In this document: positions 34,621-43,356 of the stretch, in pieces
How positions within the stretch are numbered: position 1 is the first letter of the stretch
How the letters are laid out: each line of letters begins with the position of its first letter
NCBI GenBank assembly: GCA_963811705.1
Contig: CAWESL010000021.1
Coordinates: 62,001 to 126,000 of the forward strand
Origin: DATJPR01 sp963811705
Lineage (GTDB): Bacteria; Bacteroidota; Ignavibacteria; UBA10030; UBA6906
Length of the DNA stretch: 64,000 bases
Direction: 5' to 3'
The notes under the pieces: model-generated
The model's database searches: none
Seen by the model: only the letters and a program-made list of their open reading frames with translations
Told to the model about the DNA's origin: nothing
Program-made: the position numbers and the translations under genes

Positions 34621-35538
34621 TTATTCGATTTCCGAGAAGAGATCGAGCAGACGATCAAGATCGTCCGCCGAATAGTATTCAATCACAATTTCTCCGCGCC
34701 CGCCCTGCCCCGGTCGAACGCTGACTTTCGTTCCGAGGGCCTGCCGGATTTTTTCTTCGATGCCGGAGACGGAACTGGAGATCCGCCCGCTTCCGCCTCG
34801 TTCCTCCCCGGGCCCACGGCGCTTGACGCCATGACCCGCCTTGCGGACGAGGTCTTCCACTGCGCGGACCGAAAGTTCGCGCGAGAGCGTCCTCCGGAAG
34901 ATGCTCATCTGGAGCCGTTCGTCGTCGATGCCGAGCAATGCCCGCGCGTGCCCCCCGCTGAGATCGCCCTTGCGGACGGCGCTCTGGATGGGTTCGGGGA
35001 GTTTCAGGAGACGGAGGAAATTGGTGACGGTCGACCGGTCCTTCCCCACTTTTTTCGAGACCAGTTCCTGGCTCAGGCCGCAGTCATCGATCAGCCGGCG
35101 ATACGACGTCGCAATCTCGATCGGGTTGAGGTCCTCGCGCTGAAGATTCTCGATCAATGCGAGTTCCAGCATCTCCTCGTCGTCCTTGACCCGAATGACG
35201 AACGCCGGGACCTGTTTGAGGCCCGCATCCCGCGCAGCGCGAACTCTGCGCTCGCCGGAGATCAGCTGATAGCCGTCCGGCGTCCGCCGCACGGTGACCG
35301 GCTGGATGATTCCTTTTTCGAGGATGGAATTGGTGAGGTCCAGGAGCGACGCGGGATCGAACTCGGTGCGGGGTTGGTAGGGATTCCGTTCGATCCTGCC
35401 CAGATCGATCATCACCACGACGTCGACGCTCTGGTTGTCGTCCTGCCGCGCATTCGATCGTTCCGCGGCCGGGCGTTGTTCACCCGGGATGAGGGACGCC
35501 AGCCCCCGGCCCAAAACCGATTTGCCTGCTGTGGCCAT
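34621..35538 (-). CDS. parB: Chromosome-partitioning protein ParB
   Basis: 305 residues. The N-terminal CTPase/sulfiredoxin-like domain contains IERNPYQPR and ISGERRVRAAR (the GERR motif), followed by the central helix-turn-helix with LSQELVSKKVGKDRSTVTNFLRLLKLP and a C-terminal dimerisation domain. ParB binds parS sites, slides as a CTP-gated clamp and works with ParA to segregate the origin region. It lies 10 bp downstream of parA. Two parS-like half-sites are seen upstream of parA. Confidence 0.95.
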   Translation of the reverse strand: MATAGKSVLGRGLASLIPGEQRPAAERSNARQDDNQSVDVVVMIDLGRIERNPYQPRTEFDPASLLDLTNSILEKGIIQPVTVRRTPDGYQLISGERRVRAARDAGLKQVPAFVIRVKDDEEMLELALIENLQREDLNPIEIATSYRRLIDDCGLSQELVSKKVGKDRSTVTNFLRLLKLPEPIQSAVRKGDLSGGHARALLGIDDERLQMSIFRRTLSRELSVRAVEDLVRKAGHGVKRRGPGEERGGSGRISSSVSGIEEKIRQALGTKVSVRPGQGGRGEIVIEYYSADDLDRLLDLFSEIE

Positions 35539-35548
35539 GGGGAGGAAC

Positions 35549-36331
35549 CTACGCTGTGGTCACCTGGTGGTTATTGTTCACAAGGACTTCCTGGGCAAGG
35601 TCCATGTAGTTGCGCGTCCCTGTCGACATCGCATCGTAGAGAATGATCGGCTTTCCGAAACTCGGCGCCTCACTCAGGCGCACATTGCGGGAGACGATCG
35701 CCCGGAACACTTTGTCGCCAAAATACTGTCTGACTTCATTGATGATCTGATTCGAAAGCCGGAGCCGCGTGTCGTACATCGTGAGCAGCACCCCTTCGAT
35801 ATCCAACTTCTCGTTGAGCTGCTTCTTTACCATATTCACGGTATTGAGCAGCTGACCCAGTCCTTCGAGCGCAAAGTATTCGCATTGGACGGGAATCAGG
35901 ACGGAATCTGCGGCCGTGAGGGCGTTCAGGGTCAGGAGGCCGAGCGACGGAGGACAATCGATGAGGATGAAATCGAACATGTCGCGGATCGGATCAAGCG
36001 CGGATTTCATTCTCCGCTCGCGATCCTCCAGGGGAACAAGTTCCACTTCCGCCCCCACGAGGTTGATGTGTGAAGGGATCATCGAAAGGAACGGCATCTG
36101 TGTCTGGTGGATCGCTTCCGTCGCAGGCAGGGATCCGAGGAGAACTTCATAAATGCTCTTCCCTTCGGTGTTCCGGTCCAGCCCGGTACCGCTGGTCGCG
36201 TTGGCCTGAGGATCAGTATCGACAAGGAGGGTGCGTTTTTCGGCAGCGGCGATGCAGGCGGCGAGGTTGACTGCAGTGGTTGTTTTTCCGACGCCGCCCT
36301 TCTGATTTGCGATCGTAATGATTTTCGACAC
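35549..36331 (-). CDS. parA: Chromosome-partitioning ATPase ParA (Soj)
   Basis: 260 residues with the deviant Walker A KGGVGKTTTAVNLA near the N-terminus, DTDPQANAT, and the Walker B region FILIDCPPSLGLLTLNAL. It has no N-terminal DNA-binding extension, so it is the chromosomal Soj type. Start codon is GTG (36329-36331) with AGGA five bases upstream. It heads the parA-parB-ridA-DUF5683 run and has a promoter at 36387-36415. Confidence 0.95.
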   Translation of the reverse strand: MSKIITIANQKGGVGKTTTAVNLAACIAAAEKRTLLVDTDPQANATSGTGLDRNTEGKSIYEVLLGSLPATEAIHQTQMPFLSMIPSHINLVGAEVELVPLEDRERRMKSALDPIRDMFDFILIDCPPSLGLLTLNALTAADSVLIPVQCEYFALEGLGQLLNTVNMVKKQLNEKLDIEGVLLTMYDTRLRLSNQIINEVRQYFGDKVFRAIVSRNVRLSEAPSFGKPIILYDAMSTGTRNYMDLAQEVLVNNNHQVTTA

Positions 36332-36354
36332 TACAATCCTTTAAAGAGGAACCC

Positions 36355-36372
36355 CGTGAAACATCGTGAAAC
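36355..36372. promoter_or_regulatory. Two direct parS half-sites upstream of parA
   Basis: CGTGAAAC occurs at 36355-36362 and again at 36365-36372, 10 bp apart and in the same direction. Each equals half of the common bacterial parS palindrome, but they are not arranged as an inverted repeat. They lie between the parA promoter and its start codon, a position that would suit ParB autoregulation. Confidence 0.4.
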
Positions 36373-36386
36373 GCTTGACAGTCAGG

Positions 36387-36415
36387 AAGATAGCGGATTC
36401 GCGGACGGGATGCAA
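36387..36415 (-). promoter_or_regulatory. Promoter of parA
   Basis: On the minus strand TTGCAT (36410-36415), a 17-bp spacer and TATCTT (36387-36392), about 55 bp before the GTG start. Confidence 0.55.
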
Positions 36416-36500
36416 CCGATCGCCAGGGTGGACATTGATGGGGAAAAAGGGGATTCCGGGGCCTGTGGCCCAGGAGCCTAAAGAGGATCACACAGTCTTC

Positions 36501-36577
36501 TGCCTACTGCTTTCTGCCTAGTACTGCTTACTGCTTTCTGCCTACTGCTCATCGCCCACTGCTCCCTGCCTACAGTC
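36501..36577. repeat. Short heptad-repeat tract B
   Basis: CTGC starts at 36501, 36508, 36515, 36525, 36532, 36539, 36546, 36560 and 36567; all steps are 7 or 14 bp except one of 10 (a degenerate TCGC fills 36553). The unit is CTGC plus three variable bases. It fills most of the spacer downstream of phoU and upstream of parA. Confidence 0.75.
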
Positions 36578-36611
36578 CTGTCCGCTTCTCACTCTGTTCA
36601 TCTGCCGTCCC

Positions 36612-37289
36612 TTACGTGGCCCGGCTCTCCCCCTCCGCGCTGTGGTGCTTGACCACCCGCGCTTCCGCCACGAAGATCACCTCTTCGGCAATGTTGGTGG
36701 CGAGGTCCGCCACGCGTTCCAGGTTCCGGCTCACGCGAATGATGTCGAGGGCCTGGTACAGATATTCGGTGTGCTGCCGGATGAAGTCCGCCATTTCATC
36801 GACCGTCTTCCTGTTCAGGTCGTCAATCTCATCGTCATTCCGGAGTACGTTCCGGGCAAGGGTGGCATCGGAATGCACGAAGGCATCGATCGCTTCCCGG
36901 AGCATCGTTTTCGTGACGACTGCCATCCTCGGAATATCGACAGGGCGTTCAATCGCCTCGCGTGCGGAATACTGGAGGGCGGACTCCGCAATATTCACGG
37001 CATGGTCGCCGATGCGTTCCAGATCATTGTTGATCTTCTGGGCAGCGAGGATGAACCGGAGATCACTTGCCACCGGTTGTTGAAGCGCCAGCGTATCGAC
37101 GACGGCATTGTCGATCTCCATCTCGAGATGATTGATGGCCTCGTCGGCTTCGATGACTTCACGAGCGCAGTGCGCGTCGCGCTCGAGCAATGCACGGATG
37201 GACTCCGCGATGGCCTCCTCGGCCAGGCTCCCCATGCGGATGAGTCTAGCCTTGAGCGATTCGAGTTCCTGGACAAAGTGTCGTTGCAT
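36612..37289 (-). CDS. phoU: PhoU-family phosphate-signalling protein (second copy)
   Basis: 225 residues, all-helical, with two three-helix PhoU repeats; the E/DxxxD metal-binding pattern is visible in NHLEMEIDNAVVDTLALQQPVASDLRF and in the second repeat as DDEIDDLNRKTVDEMADF (key acidic residues D/E every 3-4 positions). PhoU damps the Pho response by linking the PstSCAB transporter to the PhoR kinase. Last gene of the pst operon, 63 bp after another phoU. Two tandem phoU genes are less common than one. Confidence 0.9.
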   Translation of the reverse strand: MQRHFVQELESLKARLIRMGSLAEEAIAESIRALLERDAHCAREVIEADEAINHLEMEIDNAVVDTLALQQPVASDLRFILAAQKINNDLERIGDHAVNIAESALQYSAREAIERPVDIPRMAVVTKTMLREAIDAFVHSDATLARNVLRNDDEIDDLNRKTVDEMADFIRQHTEYLYQALDIIRVSRNLERVADLATNIAEEVIFVAEARVVKHHSAEGESRAT

Positions 37290-37352
37290 GCACGTTCAGA
37301 TTTGTTGATGGCAAGGAAACAAATGGTTTTCGGACTCACTTGCAAGCAGGGT

Positions 37353-38042
37353 TCACACGGGTGAGGTCCCCGCATTGTGTTTCACGAGACGGGCTTCGAC
37401 GAGGAAGATGACGTCCTCCGCGATATTCGTCGCGTGGTCAGCCAGGCGTTCGAGATGATGTGTGAGAATGACCATCTGGGCACCGGGATCGATCAGGAGC
37501 CGGTCCTCCCGCATCGCGGAAACCACATCGTCGTAGATCTCCCATCCCAACTTGTCGACCACATCATCGCTGGCAAGCACGCGTGACGCCTGAGAGGCAT
37601 TCCCGTTGATAAACGCATCGAGACTGTCGCGCACCATAATTCTGCCGATTTGCGCCATCTCTTCGAGGCGGGTCCGGTGGACGAACGCCAGAAACGGGTT
37701 CAGGGTTGATGCGCGTTCGGCCAGGTTCACCGCGATGTCGCCGATCCGCTCAAGCTGGGTGTTGATTTGGAGGCCTGCCATCAAGAACCGGAGATCGATC
37801 GCCACCGGCTGTGTCAGGGCGAGGAGCGCCTGGCATTGGCGATCGATTTTCGTATCGAACGCGTCGACGCTGGTGTCGCCTGCGATGACCTCACGAATCA
37901 AATCCCGGCGCCCCCCAAACAGCGCTTCGCACGCCTTCTCAAGCTGAACATCGACAAGTGCGCCCATCGCGATGAGGTTGTTCCGGAGTTCGGTCAACTC
38001 CTGCTCAAAATGTCGTTCCATAACTCGCGCTTCCCCTGCCAT
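37353..38042 (-). CDS. phoU: PhoU-family phosphate-signalling protein (first copy)
   Basis: 229 residues with the same two-repeat helical layout as its neighbour (VDAFDTKIDRQCQALLALTQPVAIDLRFL in repeat one). Similarity between the two copies is clear but moderate, so the duplication is not recent. Start: ATG 38042 has GGAG five bases upstream; a second ATG lies seven codons in. It begins 8 bp after pstB. Confidence 0.9.
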   Translation of the reverse strand: MAGEARVMERHFEQELTELRNNLIAMGALVDVQLEKACEALFGGRRDLIREVIAGDTSVDAFDTKIDRQCQALLALTQPVAIDLRFLMAGLQINTQLERIGDIAVNLAERASTLNPFLAFVHRTRLEEMAQIGRIMVRDSLDAFINGNASQASRVLASDDVVDKLGWEIYDDVVSAMREDRLLIDPGAQMVILTHHLERLADHATNIAEDVIFLVEARLVKHNAGTSPV

Positions 38043-38050
38043 ACCCGCTC

Positions 38051-38887
38051 CTATCCGAATCGTCCGGTAATGTAGTCTTCCGTCTGCTTCTTTTCCGGCG
38101 TCGTGAACATCTTCTTCGTCTGATCGTACTCGATCAATTCCCCCAGATAGAAGAACGCCGTTAAGTCGCTGACGCGCGCCGCCTGCTGCATGTTGTGCGT
38201 CACGATGACAATGGTGAACGTCTTTTTGAGTTCGTAAATCAGCTCTTCGATTTTCGCGGTCGAGATCGGATCCAGTGCGCTCGCGGGTTCATCCATCAGG
38301 ACAACCTCGGGACTGACGGCGATCGTCCGTGCAATGCACAGACGCTGCTGTTGTCCTCCCGAAAGGCTCGCCCCGGATTTGCCGAGCGAGTCTTTAACTT
38401 CGTCCCAGAGAGCGGCCCGGAGAAGGCTCTGTTCCACGATCTCTTTGAGTTTCTTCCTGTCCCGCATGCCGTTGAAGCGCAGCCCTGCCGCAACATTATC
38501 GAAGATCGACATGGTCGGAAACGGATTGGGCTTTTGAAACACCATCCCAACCCTGCGGCGCAGAATCACCGGGTCTTCATCCATGACATTCGTGCCGTCG
38601 AGAAGAATCTCTCCCGACATTGTTCCGGCAGCGACCTCGTGCATGCGATTGAGGCAGCGCAGGAACGTCGACTTCCCGCAGCCCGATGGGCCGATGATCG
38701 CGACGACCCGGTTGGACTCAATGTCGATCGTCACATTCTTCAGTGCATGGGTTTTGCCGAAATAGGCGTTCAGCCCGCGCGAAGAGAGTTTGACCGCCGT
38801 CGGAAACTTCACTTCTGGTGGGGGTGTCAAAGGTGTCGGTTTCGTCATTGAGGCGCTCGGGGCGCCGTTCAGTTCAATGTTCTTCAT
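38051..38887 (-). CDS. pstB: Phosphate ABC transporter ATP-binding protein
   Basis: 278 residues. Walker A GPSGCGKST, the Q-loop region VGMVFQKPNPFPTMSIFDNV (NPFP is typical of PstB), signature LSGGQQQRLCIART, Walker B VVLMDEPASALD and the switch histidine VTHNM are all intact. A leader of about 25 polar residues precedes the domain. It overlaps the end of pstA by 14 bp and supplies ATP hydrolysis for high-affinity phosphate import. Confidence 0.97.
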   Translation of the reverse strand: MKNIELNGAPSASMTKPTPLTPPPEVKFPTAVKLSSRGLNAYFGKTHALKNVTIDIESNRVVAIIGPSGCGKSTFLRCLNRMHEVAAGTMSGEILLDGTNVMDEDPVILRRRVGMVFQKPNPFPTMSIFDNVAAGLRFNGMRDRKKLKEIVEQSLLRAALWDEVKDSLGKSGASLSGGQQQRLCIARTIAVSPEVVLMDEPASALDPISTAKIEELIYELKKTFTIVIVTHNMQQAARVSDLTAFFYLGELIEYDQTKKMFTTPEKKQTEDYITGRFG

Positions 38888-39731
38888 AGCGGCGTCGGGT
38901 TGCGATGCGGAAAATGAGACTCAGGAGAAAGATCAGAGCGATCAGGACGAAGGAGGCCGCCCACGCCTGCCGGACCCAATCGTCGAATGCCGATTTTTCG
39001 TAATCGTAGATAAACACGGTCAATGATGCAATGGGGTTCATGATCGAAGTCGACCAAAACCGGTTTCCGAGTGCTGTGAAGAGCAACGGTGCCGTCTCGC
39101 CTGCCGCGCGCGCGATGGACAGCAGGATTCCCGTGGTGATCCCGGTCAGGGCCGTCGGGAAGACAATGCGCATCGTGGTTTTCCAACGCGGGATCCCGAG
39201 CGCGAGCCCCGCCTCGCGGAAGGATTGCGGCACGAGCTTCATCATCTCCTCCGTCGTCCGCGTCACCGTCGGAATCATCAAAATGGCCAGGGCAACCCCG
39301 CCGGCAAGCGCGGAAAAATGCTTCATGGGCAAGACGACGAGAATGTAGGCGACGACGCCAACCACGATTGACGGGACCCCGCTCAAAACGTCGGTGAAGA
39401 ACCGGACCAGCGCGCCGAACGCCGTATGACCGAATTCGGCGAGGTAGATGCCCGAAAGAATACCGACGGGCAGCCCAAACAGCGCGCCGAGACCGATGAG
39501 GATTCCGGTTCCCACAATTGCATTCGCCATCCCACCGCCGGACTCCCCCACCGGTTTTGGCATTTGGAGGAAGAAATCCAGATTCAACGATCCGATTCCC
39601 TGCCGCAGGGTGTAGATGAAGATCAGGACAAGCGGCGTCAAGGCAATGAGGACGCATACCGTGGCAAACACCACCATTGCGGCGTTCTTCGATTTCCGCC
39701 AATAGTATTTCGCGCCGTATCCCGGTTTCAT
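38874..39731 (-). CDS. pstA: Phosphate ABC transporter permease PstA
   Basis: 285 residues, six helices, with the inner-membrane-component motif EAGLALGIPRWKTTMRIVFPTALTGI (EAA loop; E-A-G and the final G conserved). Start: an in-frame GTG lies at 39761, but the ATG at 39729-39731 overlaps the pstC stop as ATGA, a standard coupling arrangement, so I chose it. Forms the channel with PstC. Confidence 0.95.
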   Translation of the reverse strand: MKPGYGAKYYWRKSKNAAMVVFATVCVLIALTPLVLIFIYTLRQGIGSLNLDFFLQMPKPVGESGGGMANAIVGTGILIGLGALFGLPVGILSGIYLAEFGHTAFGALVRFFTDVLSGVPSIVVGVVAYILVVLPMKHFSALAGGVALAILMIPTVTRTTEEMMKLVPQSFREAGLALGIPRWKTTMRIVFPTALTGITTGILLSIARAAGETAPLLFTALGNRFWSTSIMNPIASLTVFIYDYEKSAFDDWVRQAWAASFVLIALIFLLSLIFRIATRRRYEEH

Positions 39732-40756
39732 GAAGAGGCGAACCTTTTTGTCGTGCTCCACACGATCAATCGCGCCAGTCCGTTCAGGATTATCGTGACG
39801 CCGAAGAGAATCAGCGCAACTTCGATCAGCGCATTCGTATAGATATCGGACGTCGCTTCTGCAAATTCATTGGCGATCACGCTCGCCATCGAAGCGGCGG
39901 GACTAAAGAGGGACGAAGCGATTTCCGGGCGATTGCCGATCACCATCGTGACCGCCATCGTCTCGCCGATGGCCCTGCCGAACCCGAGCAGCGTCGCGCC
40001 GAGAATTCCTGACCGCGCGCTCAAGAGCATGACCCGCGTCGTTTCCCATCGGGTCGCCCCCAGTCCCAGGGCGGCTTCCCGCTGCAGCGTCGGGATGGCT
40101 TTCATGACATCGCGGGAAATGGAGGTGATGATCGGAAGAATCATGATGGCGAGAATGATGCCCGCCGCCAGCATGCTGAAACCGTACGCCGGACCCTGGA
40201 ACAATGGGAGCGTCCCGAAATACTTCTTCAACAAGGGCATGACCGAGGAACGCAACCAGGGGACCATCACGAACACGCCCCACAACCCGTAGACGATGCT
40301 CGGGATCGCCGCAAGCAGTTCGACAAGAAACGACAACGGCTGTTCGAGCCACTTTGGAGCCAGCTCGGACAGGAATACGGCCACACCCAGGCTCAGGGGG
40401 AGCGCGATCACGAGAGCAAGGATGGAGGAAACCACGGTGCCGTAAATATAGGGAAGCGCACCGAACTCTTTCTGGACGGGATCCCATGTCTGGTTGACCA
40501 GGAAGGACCAGCCGAACTTCTGGATGGACAAACTGGAACCCTTGTACATCTCGAACGCCATGATGAAGACAAGGGAAAAGACGAACAGAGCAAAAAAACC
40601 CGTGAGGTTGCGGAAGACAAAATCGCCCACATTGTGGACACGCTTGAGCCGGGAGCGCCGGTTGGGAGAAGCGCGAAAGGGGGCCGGCCAACTCCGGTCC
40701 CCTGCTCGCGTGCGCCGCTCCATCTCTCGTGTTGATGGAGACGTTACTTTTTGCAC
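39728..40756 (-). CDS. pstC: Phosphate ABC transporter permease PstC
   Basis: 342 residues. After a charged cytoplasmic N-terminus of about 45 residues come six helices, a periplasmic loop with KFGWSFLVNQTWDPVQ (typical PstC sequence) and the EAA-like loop REAALGLGATRWETTRVMLL. It pairs with PstA. It follows pstS by 12 bp and overlaps pstA by 4 bp. Confidence 0.95.
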   Translation of the reverse strand: MQKVTSPSTREMERRTRAGDRSWPAPFRASPNRRSRLKRVHNVGDFVFRNLTGFFALFVFSLVFIMAFEMYKGSSLSIQKFGWSFLVNQTWDPVQKEFGALPYIYGTVVSSILALVIALPLSLGVAVFLSELAPKWLEQPLSFLVELLAAIPSIVYGLWGVFVMVPWLRSSVMPLLKKYFGTLPLFQGPAYGFSMLAAGIILAIMILPIITSISRDVMKAIPTLQREAALGLGATRWETTRVMLLSARSGILGATLLGFGRAIGETMAVTMVIGNRPEIASSLFSPAASMASVIANEFAEATSDIYTNALIEVALILFGVTIILNGLARLIVWSTTKRFASS

Positions 40757-40768
40757 GTTGGTGCCATG

Positions 40769-41803
40769 TTACTTGATGTCCATGGTTTCAATTTTCTTGA
40801 TGCAGAGAGTCGCGACGGTCTTCGGAAGCGGGGCGTAGTACAGTTCCTTCGCGTAGGACTGCCCATCGGTCATCGCCCACTTCACAAAAGTCTGAATCTC
40901 CTTAGCCTTCGCCTGATCCTTCATATCCTTATAGATGAGGAGCCACGTGAAACCACAGATCGGATACGACGCTTTGCCATCCGCATCGGTGATCATGACC
41001 CGGAGGTCTGCAGGCATCGATTTTGCGGCACCCGACGCCGCCGCGGAAACGGCTTCGAACGTGGGCTCAACATACTCCCCGGCCTTGTTTCGGAGATCGG
41101 CATACGGCAGGTTGTTCTGAACGGCATACGCAAGTTCGACATAGCCGAGGGCACCTTCCGATTGCTTAACGAGCCCCGCGACGCCTTCGTTCCCCTTGCC
41201 TCCAAGCCCGACCGGCCAATTGACCGAGGTTCCCTTCCCGACTTTGTCCGCCCATGCTTTGCTCACCTTGCAGAGATAGTCGGTGAAGATATTTGTCGTG
41301 CCGCTTCCATCGGACCGGTGCGCCACAAGGATGTCGCCACCCGGGAGGTTGAGCCCTTTGTTAATCGCGGTAATCCTGGGGTCATTCCATTTCGTGATAT
41401 CGCCAAGGTAGATTCCCGCGAGGACATCCTGTGAAAGGCGAAGGCCCTTACCCACCCCGGGGATGTTATAGGTCAATACGACCGCTCCCATGACCGTGGG
41501 GATGTGCAGAACCGGGGACCCCTGCTTCTCTTTGATTTCATTCAGCTGCTGATCCGAAAGGAATGCGTCGGATGCGCCAAAGTCGACCGTCCCTTCCGTG
41601 ACCTGCTTGATGCCCCCGCCGGATCCGATGGACGCATAGTTGAATTCGATCCCGGTCTTGGCATGGTAGACATCGAACCACTTCGAGTAGATCACGTACG
41701 GGAATGTTGCACCCGCGCCATTGAGCTTCGTCTGCGACAATCCGAACTGGCTGACCAGGGAAAGCCCGATCACCGCCAACATGATACGCATCGGTATCCT
41801 CAT
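40769..41803 (-). CDS. pstS: Phosphate-binding protein PstS
   Basis: 344 residues with a signal peptide (about 1-23). Phosphate-contact motifs are GAGATFPYVIYSKW, the ASIGSGGGIKQV loop, DFGASDAFL and HRSDGSGTTNIFTDYL. It captures phosphate in the periplasm for PstCAB. AGGAGGGG lies seven bases upstream of the ATG. It stands 58 bp downstream of the porin gene and is probably on the same Pho-controlled transcript. Confidence 0.96.
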   Translation of the reverse strand: MRIPMRIMLAVIGLSLVSQFGLSQTKLNGAGATFPYVIYSKWFDVYHAKTGIEFNYASIGSGGGIKQVTEGTVDFGASDAFLSDQQLNEIKEKQGSPVLHIPTVMGAVVLTYNIPGVGKGLRLSQDVLAGIYLGDITKWNDPRITAINKGLNLPGGDILVAHRSDGSGTTNIFTDYLCKVSKAWADKVGKGTSVNWPVGLGGKGNEGVAGLVKQSEGALGYVELAYAVQNNLPYADLRNKAGEYVEPTFEAVSAAASGAAKSMPADLRVMITDADGKASYPICGFTWLLIYKDMKDQAKAKEIQTFVKWAMTDGQSYAKELYYAPLPKTVATLCIKKIETMDIK

Positions 41804-41861
41804 AATACCCCTCCTATGGAATAGAATATATGAAAAGGATCAATCATCGTCATGTACTGAG

Positions 41862-43010
41862 CTAAAAACTAAATGAGAACGTTACTCGCCCGGTGATCGA
41901 TGTATCAAACGACGGTCCATTGGGGATTGATTCGTAGGATTCGATCTGGACGTTCGGGATAATGGCAACACCTTTCGCGGGTTTGCAGGCCAGCCCAAGA
42001 ATGATATAATTTCTGCTATCTCCCTTCTCGGCATCGTTGCTCCCGGTTCTCGGGTCATACATATCATAGCGCGCGAGAAGCGAGAGGCCGGGGTTGAAAT
42101 TCAGCCACGCCCAGAAGGACAATCCCATTGCGCTCAACCCTTTGAGCGAAGGGGGATTCGACGGGTCGGCATAGGCGTCCGACGTCGACTGCAGGAATCC
42201 TTCTGCTCCAACGGCAAAGCTCTCGGCATTGTAGTTCAGGAACAGCGCGCCTGTCGTCGTGCCATGGCCCACCGTGGCCCTCGGCGCAGTCGTGCTCGTC
42301 GGATCGTTGACCGGGGCTGCAGGCCGGAAATCACCGTAAAGCGTCGCCTGAAATTCCTTCGAAGGTTTCAACTGGAACATCAGAGAATACAGGTTGTATT
42401 TATCGTTCTGACTTTGACTCGCCGCCGGGCTGAGATCCTTGGGGTTCGAACCAGCCCCGGGGTTCGCGACCATCGCCCAATAGTTGAACACGCCTGCATC
42501 ATCCAGCTTTCCTTTCAGGGCCACGCCAAGACCGCGCGACGGGACGATGCCGCGAAGGTCCATGATGGTCTTCTCAACGTTGCGATAGCTCCATGCTGTC
42601 TCGGAAACATCGAACGCCGACGTCGGCTGAATACCAAAGATGAGGTCGCTTCCGGAGAAGACTCCCTTCCAGCGCAACCATGCATCCTTCACATAGGCGG
42701 CCAGCTTCTTGTCGGTTGTCGTGGCACCGGTCGGACCGCCGCTCCCGTCCATTTCGAGCCGGAAGCGCATGGCGAACTGTTCGTTGATGTCATAGTCGTA
42801 CGAAAAGTTGATGCGGCGAATGACGAATCCCTGCATGCTCTTCGCACCACCGGTCGCTGCGGCAGGAAGGTTTGCTTTTGAGAAATTTGAATCCCGGGCG
42901 GCGTTGTAGAAGTAGTCGCCGAACACGATTCCACTGAATTTCCCCTGGCTGAACGCCGAAGCGGAAATCAGCGAACCAGCAAGCAGCATCGCTAACCAAA
43001 CACGTTTCAT
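41862..43010 (-). CDS. OprP/OprO-like phosphate-selective porin
   Basis: About 382 residues with a signal peptide (1-22, SASAFSQ) from ATG 43008-43010, preceded by AAGGA. The rest is beta-rich, opens with GKFSGIVFGDYFYNA and ends RVTFSFSF, the terminal aromatic of an outer-membrane barrel. The N-terminal half resembles the porin_O_P family. Located directly before pstS-pstCAB and behind a Pho-box-like element, so phosphate uptake across the outer membrane is the likely role. The exact family is judged by general pattern and context. Confidence 0.8.
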   Translation of the reverse strand: MKRVWLAMLLAGSLISASAFSQGKFSGIVFGDYFYNAARDSNFSKANLPAAATGGAKSMQGFVIRRINFSYDYDINEQFAMRFRLEMDGSGGPTGATTTDKKLAAYVKDAWLRWKGVFSGSDLIFGIQPTSAFDVSETAWSYRNVEKTIMDLRGIVPSRGLGVALKGKLDDAGVFNYWAMVANPGAGSNPKDLSPAASQSQNDKYNLYSLMFQLKPSKEFQATLYGDFRPAAPVNDPTSTTAPRATVGHGTTTGALFLNYNAESFAVGAEGFLQSTSDAYADPSNPPSLKGLSAMGLSFWAWLNFNPGLSLLARYDMYDPRTGSNDAEKGDSRNYIILGLACKPAKGVAIIPNVQIESYESIPNGPSFDTSITGRVTFSFSF

Positions 43011-43131
43011 GGAAATCCTTTCAGGTGATTGTTGGTGGTGCTTTTTTGCCCATCGCATAGCGACGTCATATCAGAGAGATGATTTGAGCGACGGAGCCGG
43101 GACCGTAGTTGTTTTGGCACTCGGCTATTGG

Positions 43132-43149
43132 AGGACACATCGGTGTCCT
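43132..43149 (-). other. Stem-loop in the leader of the porin gene
   Basis: AGGACAC-ATCG-GTGTCCT forms a perfect 7-bp stem with a tetraloop, 122 bp upstream of the porin start and downstream of the putative -10. It could stabilise the message or be part of a regulatory leader. Confidence 0.35.
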
Positions 43150-43169
43150 GACCCTGCGAGAGTGCGACA

Positions 43170-43223
43170 AATATACCTTCCGACCGTTTCCTCATCATTA
43201 TGCCAGTGTTACCAAACTGTTAC
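43170..43223 (-). promoter_or_regulatory. Pho-box-like promoter of the porin-pst operon
   Basis: GTGTTAC (43206-43212), four bases, CTGTTAC (43217-43223): the 7+4+7 direct-repeat layout of a Pho box. A minus-strand TATATT at 43170-43175 can serve as -10; no good -35 is present, fitting an activator-dependent promoter. Confidence 0.6.
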
Positions 43224-43236
43224 GTCCGAAAATCGT

Positions 43237-43301
43237 GAGGCCCCGCCGCAGGGGTCAGGTTCTGCGGCAAGGGCCTCGATCCCCCACAAGAGAATGTGGG
43301 G
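43237..43301 (-). terminator. Double hairpin downstream of the PAP2 gene
   Basis: GAGGCCC and GCCGCAG (43237-43251) pair with CTGCGGC and GGGCCTC (43262-43277), a long stem with one small bulge; a second stem CCCCACA / TGTGGGG lies at 43282-43301. Minus-strand sequence after the long stem is ACGATTTTC. It would end PAP2 transcription just before the porin promoter. Confidence 0.65.
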
Positions 43302-43311
43302 AAGGTAAGGA

Positions 43312-43340
43312 TCAATGGACATGGACAATGGACATTGACA
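43312..43340. repeat. Short tandem tract of AATGGAC-like units
   Basis: Units resembling AATGGAC recur four times with steps of 6-7 bp in the spacer after the PAP2 gene. Weaker than the other heptad tracts. Confidence 0.4.
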
Positions 43341-43356
43341 AATTCAACGACGGTGA

